From NCBI GenBank assembly GCA_045586385.1, contig JAZNAE010000041.1, positions 1-9,186 of the forward strand: DNA of 9,186 bases, written 5' to 3'. Position 1 is the stretch's first letter; each line of letters opens with the position of its first letter. The notes under the pieces were generated by a model, which searched no databases, was not told the origin of the DNA, and saw only the letters and a program-made list of their open reading frames with translations. This stretch comes from Suilimivivens sp045586385 (GTDB taxonomy: Bacteria; Bacillota; Clostridia; Lachnospirales; Lachnospiraceae). A program made the translations under genes and the position numbers. Shown piece after piece: positions 6,359 through 9,186 of this stretch.

Positions 6359-7432
6359 TTAATCGCCGAAACTAATACCCAGTAATTTTGCTTCTTTTAC
6401 AATATCGGAATCGGGAGAAACCATCTTCAGCTTACCTGCTACATCTTCCAAAGGCACTTTCACGATTTCTCTGTTTTTGTATCCTACCATAAAACCATAC
6501 TCACCTTTTAAGATAAGCTCACCGGCTTCTGCACCGAGACGACTTGCGAATACCCGGTCATACGGACAAGGACTTCCGCCTCTCTGGGTATGTCCGGGAA
6601 CAGTCACACGCACCTCTCCTCCTGTCATCTTCTGAATCTTATCTGCCAATTCATAGGATACGGAAGGATATTTATAATTTTTCATTTTTTCTTTATATTC
6701 TTTTTTGGACAGCTTTGCATCTTCTTTGGAAATCGCACCTTCTGCCACTGCTAAAATGGTAAATCTGCTACCGTTTTTATTTCTCTTTTCAATTGCTTCC
6801 ACTACCTTCTTAATGTCATAAGGAATCTCAGGAATCAAAATAATATCGGCACCGCCGGCCATGCCTGCATTTAAAGTAAGATATCCTACTTTGTGTCCCA
6901 TTACTTCCACGATAAAAGTTCTTCCGTGTGAAGACGCCGTCGTATGAATACAGTCAATTGCATCGGTTGCAATATTAACGGCACTTTGGAAACCGAATGT
7001 CATGTCGGTTCCCCAAAGATCGTTGTCAATTGTCTTAGGAAGCGTGATTACATTTAACCCTTCCTGCCTTAAAAGATTTGCTGTTTTATGTGTTCCGTTA
7101 CCACCTAAAATCACAAGACAGTCTAATCTTAACTTGTGGTAATTCTGTTTCATGGCTTCTACTTTATTCAATCCGTTTTCATCCGGATCCTGGATAGTTT
7201 TGAAAGGTGTTCTGGAACTCCCCAAAATGGTACCGCCTTTTGTTAAGATACCGGAAAAGTCACGTCCTTCAAGCATACGGAAGTTACCGTAAATAAGACC
7301 TTTATAACCATCTAAAAAACCGTAAATTTCAACATCTTCATTACTGTTTACCAGACATTTTACTACACCGCGCATCGCTGCATTTAATGCCTGACAATCA
7401 CCGCCGCTGGTTAACATACCGATTCTTTTCAT
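6359..7432 (-). CDS. pfkA: 6-phosphofructokinase, PfkA family, with Gly/Lys phosphodonor signature
   Basis: A 357-residue cytosolic glycolytic enzyme that phosphorylates fructose 6-phosphate to fructose 1,6-bisphosphate. Family motifs are in order: N-terminal TSGGD (8-12), GSSR (71-74), GGNGT (110-114), PKTIDND (132-138, with the catalytic Asp), VEVMGH (175-180), and PGHTQRGGSP for sugar-phosphate binding. By alignment to E. coli PfkA, the residue that separates ATP from pyrophosphate enzymes (Gly104) is Gly here, favouring ATP. Position 124 is Lys, as in PPi-dependent and mixed-group enzymes. Asp103, which binds the metal-nucleotide, is Asn here, and the MGR motif is MGH. The enzyme therefore belongs to a divergent PfkA branch and its phosphodonor needs testing. 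AAAGGTAGG lies 7 bases before the ATG. Its own promoter lies upstream, and dnaX follows after 52 bases without a terminator, so the two are probably cotranscribed. Confidence 0.92.
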   Translation of the reverse strand: MKRIGMLTSGGDCQALNAAMRGVVKCLVNSNEDVEIYGFLDGYKGLIYGNFRMLEGRDFSGILTKGGTILGSSRTPFKTIQDPDENGLNKVEAMKQNYHKLRLDCLVILGGNGTHKTANLLRQEGLNVITLPKTIDNDLWGTDMTFGFQSAVNIATDAIDCIHTTASSHGRTFIVEVMGHKVGYLTLNAGMAGGADIILIPEIPYDIKKVVEAIEKRNKNGSRFTILAVAEGAISKEDAKLSKKEYKEKMKNYKYPSVSYELADKIQKMTGGEVRVTVPGHTQRGGSPCPYDRVFASRLGAEAGELILKGEYGFMVGYKNREIVKVPLEDVAGKLKMVSPDSDIVKEAKLLGISFGD

Positions 7433-7486
7433 AGTGATACCTACCTTTCTCTTTCTGCATTTGTTTACAAGTAAATCTTACTTTTA

Positions 7487-7515
7487 ATTATACAAAATTA
7501 TTGAAACTCTGTCTA
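7487..7515 (-). promoter_or_regulatory. Sigma-A type promoter of pfkA (TAGACA-17-TATAAT)
   Basis: The -35 box TAGACA (7515-7510) matches 5 of 6 consensus bases and the -10 box TATAAT (7492-7487) matches 6 of 6, with an optimal 17-bp spacer. Transcription would start near 7480, giving a leader of about 48 bases. An inverted repeat (TTTAC-2-GTAAA, 7464-7475) sits just downstream of that start and could be an operator or a weak 5' hairpin. No terminator is seen between the glycosyltransferase stop and this promoter, so readthrough from upstream is possible. Confidence 0.75.
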
Positions 7516-7556
7516 CGACTCTTATCTTCGCCAAGTTCTTTTTCTCTTATGTATTT

Positions 7557-8582
7557 TTATTGTATTTTCTTTCTGAAATTGCGATATGCCCAAAGCAATT
7601 TATAATACATCATAAAATATAAAGTAGATTTCATATGCATACGAATAAGCTTCCGTTCCTCCGCGTGCACTCTTTCCTCATAGTATTTATTTTTCATGAA
7701 CGTCGGAAAGGTTTCTTTCATTTCTTTTCCGAGATTCTTGATGAATTGATATTCCTTTTTCTCATCTCCTACCATATAGGAAAAAAGTGTATTCACATAA
7801 AACAACGTGGTAAAGCTGCTTTCAATTTCCGGGTAATACTTGTCCAGATAACCAAATTCCTTTGCTTCCTTCACCATAATTCTTGCTGCTTCCATTCTGT
7901 GCTCACAACGCTCTTTCGAGATTGTGTGAACAGTAGAGGAATCGTGCTGATAATAATAGTACATCGGCTCTTCTATATACTCGAAATGTTTTGCCCTAAG
8001 TTTCCATGAATTGCCGATTGCATTATCCTCATAGAAAATCCCTTCCGGAAAACGATTGGGATAATCCATAATAATATGCCGCTTATAAATCTTTACAACA
8101 AGACTACCGCCGTCTAAAATAAGGGAACGATATTTCTCCTCATTTAAAACGCCGGTCTGCTCCTTTTTATTATTGTGAACCACTGTGCCGATTTCCATAT
8201 CGTGTCTGTGCGTCAAATGATAATCACAGCCCACCATATCTGCACCGGTTTCTTCTGCTTTATTTAACAACTTCTCATAAAAATCTTCCGTCACCCAGTC
8301 GTCGCTGTCTATAAAACCAATCCATTCTCCTTTTGCCACTTCCAGGCCCAGGTTTTTGGCTCCGCCCTGTTTTTTATTCACAGGAGAAGCAATTACTTTT
8401 ACCTTTTTCGGAAATTTCTTCTCATAACTGCGAAGAATTTCCAGCGAGTTATCTGTGGAACAGTCATCCACAGCGATAATCTCATAATCGCTTATGGTCT
8501 GATTTACAAGACTGTTTAGGCAGTAAGCAAGTTTGCCGTCCACTGCCATATTATAAACAGGTACAATAATACTAAGTTTCAT
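7557..8582 (-). CDS. Family 2 glycosyltransferase (GT-A fold)
   Basis: A 341-residue cytosolic or membrane-associated glycosyltransferase that would move a sugar from a nucleotide donor to a glycan or protein acceptor. Family 2 signs in order (numbered from the chosen start): N-terminal SIIVPVYN, the nucleotide-binding VDDCSTDNS at about 38-46, GGAKNLG near 73-79, the metal-binding DSDDW at about 92-96, and a FYEDN motif near 183-187 that often holds the catalytic base. No clear transmembrane helix is present; the C-terminus is aromatic and basic (YYKLLWAYRNFRKK) and might touch the membrane. I chose the ATG at 8582 rather than the in-frame ATG four codons upstream (8594), because GAGGGG lies just before it, the earlier ATG has no ribosome binding site, and family proteins start MKxSIIVPVYN. 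It follows the PseC-like gene in the same direction, so flagellin or surface-glycan decoration is a reasonable inference. Donor and acceptor cannot be read from the sequence. Confidence 0.88.
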   Translation of the reverse strand: MKLSIIVPVYNMAVDGKLAYCLNSLVNQTISDYEIIAVDDCSTDNSLEILRSYEKKFPKKVKVIASPVNKKQGGAKNLGLEVAKGEWIGFIDSDDWVTEDFYEKLLNKAEETGADMVGCDYHLTHRHDMEIGTVVHNNKKEQTGVLNEEKYRSLILDGGSLVVKIYKRHIIMDYPNRFPEGIFYEDNAIGNSWKLRAKHFEYIEEPMYYYYQHDSSTVHTISKERCEHRMEAARIMVKEAKEFGYLDKYYPEIESSFTTLFYVNTLFSYMVGDEKKEYQFIKNLGKEMKETFPTFMKNKYYEERVHAEERKLIRMHMKSTLYFMMYYKLLWAYRNFRKKIQ

Positions 8583-8596
8583 AGGTCCCCTCATAT

Positions 8597-8609
8597 ACGG
8601 TGATACCGT
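8597..8609. repeat. Small inverted repeat between transaminase and glycosyltransferase
   Basis: ACGGT and ACCGT arms flank GAT in the short gap upstream of the glycosyltransferase. In RNA this is a 5-bp hairpin directly ahead of the ribosome binding site. It has no U-tract, so it is not a terminator. It may have no role. Confidence 0.35.
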
Positions 8610-8627
8610 TTTGCTCTTTTGTAATTA

Positions 8628-9186
8628 TTATTTCCGGAAATATGCTACAATTTTCTTCACTGCCGCAATTACATCCTCTACATCCTTATCCGTCATAGCA
8701 TAATAAAGCGGCAGACTAATCATTTCCTCATATAATTTCTCAGCCTTCGGGCATAATCCCTTTTGATATCCCAATTTTTCATAATAAGGAAAATAATAGG
8801 TAGGGATATAATGTACATTACAGCATACATTTTCAGCCGCCAGTGCATCAAAAAACTGTTTGCGGTCTATAGAGAGCATTTCCGGTTTAATTCTCAAAAT
8901 ATAAAGATGTCTGGTGGTATCGGACTCCGGAATTTCTCTCTGCACCGTAATCTCGGGAATTTCAGCAAAAGCTTCATCATATGCTTTCACAATTTCTTTT
9001 CTTCTGGTACTGAACATAGGTAGTTTATCGAGCTGACTGATTAACAATGCTGCCTGAATATCCGTCATACGATAATTCATTCCAAGATCAATCTGTTCAT
9101 AATACCACGGTCCATCAGATTCATGAACCATCTGAGACTCGTCACGGGTAATTCCGTGTGCCCTATATAATAAAAGTTTTTTATAA
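8628..9186 (-). CDS. pseC: PseC-like UDP-amino-sugar transaminase (DegT/DnrJ/EryC1/StrS family), C-terminal part, cut by window edge
   Basis: About 185 C-terminal residues are visible; the N-terminal half, including the PLP-binding lysine, lies beyond the right edge. The frame stays open past the first internal ATG (9131-9129) to the edge, so that ATG is not the start. Visible motifs are typical of UDP-4-amino-4,6-dideoxy-N-acetyl-beta-L-altrosamine transaminases: RAHGITRD, then GPWYYEQIDLGMNYRMTDIQ, then HLYILRI, VHYIPTYYFPYYEKLGY and ISLPLYYAMTD near the end. PseC is a cytosolic PLP enzyme that transfers an amino group from glutamate to a UDP-4-keto sugar on the way to pseudaminic acid, which decorates flagellins and surface glycans. 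Other family members make different amino sugars (perosamine, bacillosamine), so the exact substrate is inferred. A glycosyltransferase follows 45 bases downstream, which fits a glycan cluster extending to the right. Confidence 0.8.
   Translation of the reverse strand, partial: YKKLLLYRAHGITRDESQMVHESDGPWYYEQIDLGMNYRMTDIQAALLISQLDKLPMFSTRRKEIVKAYDEAFAEIPEITVQREIPESDTTRHLYILRIKPEMLSIDRKQFFDALAAENVCCNVHYIPTYYFPYYEKLGYQKGLCPKAEKLYEEMISLPLYYAMTDKDVEDVIAAVKKIVAYFRK

Noticed and set aside
7635..8009. 124-codon plus-strand ORF opposite the glycosyltransferase
   Set aside because: Low-complexity Phe/His/Ile-rich translation opposite a well-supported gene.
1..9186. CRISPR array, insertion sequence, toxin-antitoxin or defence system
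   Set aside because: No regularly spaced direct repeats, no transposase or integrase motifs, and all supported genes belong to housekeeping, glycan or envelope families.

Overview
The window looks like chromosomal DNA from a low-to-mid GC Firmicute, most likely a Lachnospiraceae-type Clostridia. Reasons are the AT-rich intergenic DNA, the strong AGGAGG-type ribosome binding sites, the DUF5711-CvpA pair, and the style of the rRNA-like leader at the left edge. Every gene I can support lies on the minus strand, so transcription runs from high to low coordinates.

Layout in the direction of transcription. (1) 9186-8582: the C-terminal part of a PseC-like sugar-nucleotide aminotransferase cut by the window edge, then a family 2 glycosyltransferase. 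This looks like the end of a surface-glycan or flagellin-glycosylation cluster. (2) 7515-7487: a near-consensus promoter starts the housekeeping block: pfkA-type phosphofructokinase, dnaX (clamp-loader tau/gamma), ybaB/ebfC and recR. YbaB and recR overlap in TAATG. A second candidate promoter lies just upstream of ybaB. (3) 3627-2581: galM (aldose 1-epimerase), tight behind recR. (4) A GC-rich hairpin and a 14-bp palindrome separate galM from a membrane-anchored DUF5711 beta-propeller-like protein and a short CvpA-family membrane protein. The run ends at a good rho-independent terminator (771-743). (5) 742-350: AT-rich DNA with no convincing gene, but with inverted repeats and one stop-interrupted frame. 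(6) 348-1: two strong tandem promoters (TTGACA-18-TATAAT and TTGACA-17-TAAGAT) feed an untranslated leader with boxA-like motifs and four consecutive small hairpins. The transcribed gene is off the left edge. A ribosomal RNA operon is the best explanation, since in Bacillus subtilis the dnaX-yaaK-recR group also precedes an rRNA operon.

How the genes fit together: DnaX, YbaB and RecR are the conserved replication and recombination core. PfkA and GalM add glycolysis and galactose entry to the same transcription run, and DUF5711 plus CvpA are envelope proteins.

I see no CRISPR array, transposon, toxin-antitoxin pair or defence system, and no clearly new system. The most unusual parts are the hairpin-array leader, the repeats and decayed-looking frame at 411-707, and the active-site pattern of the phosphofructokinase (Asn at the usual metal-binding Asp, together with a Gly/Lys pair).
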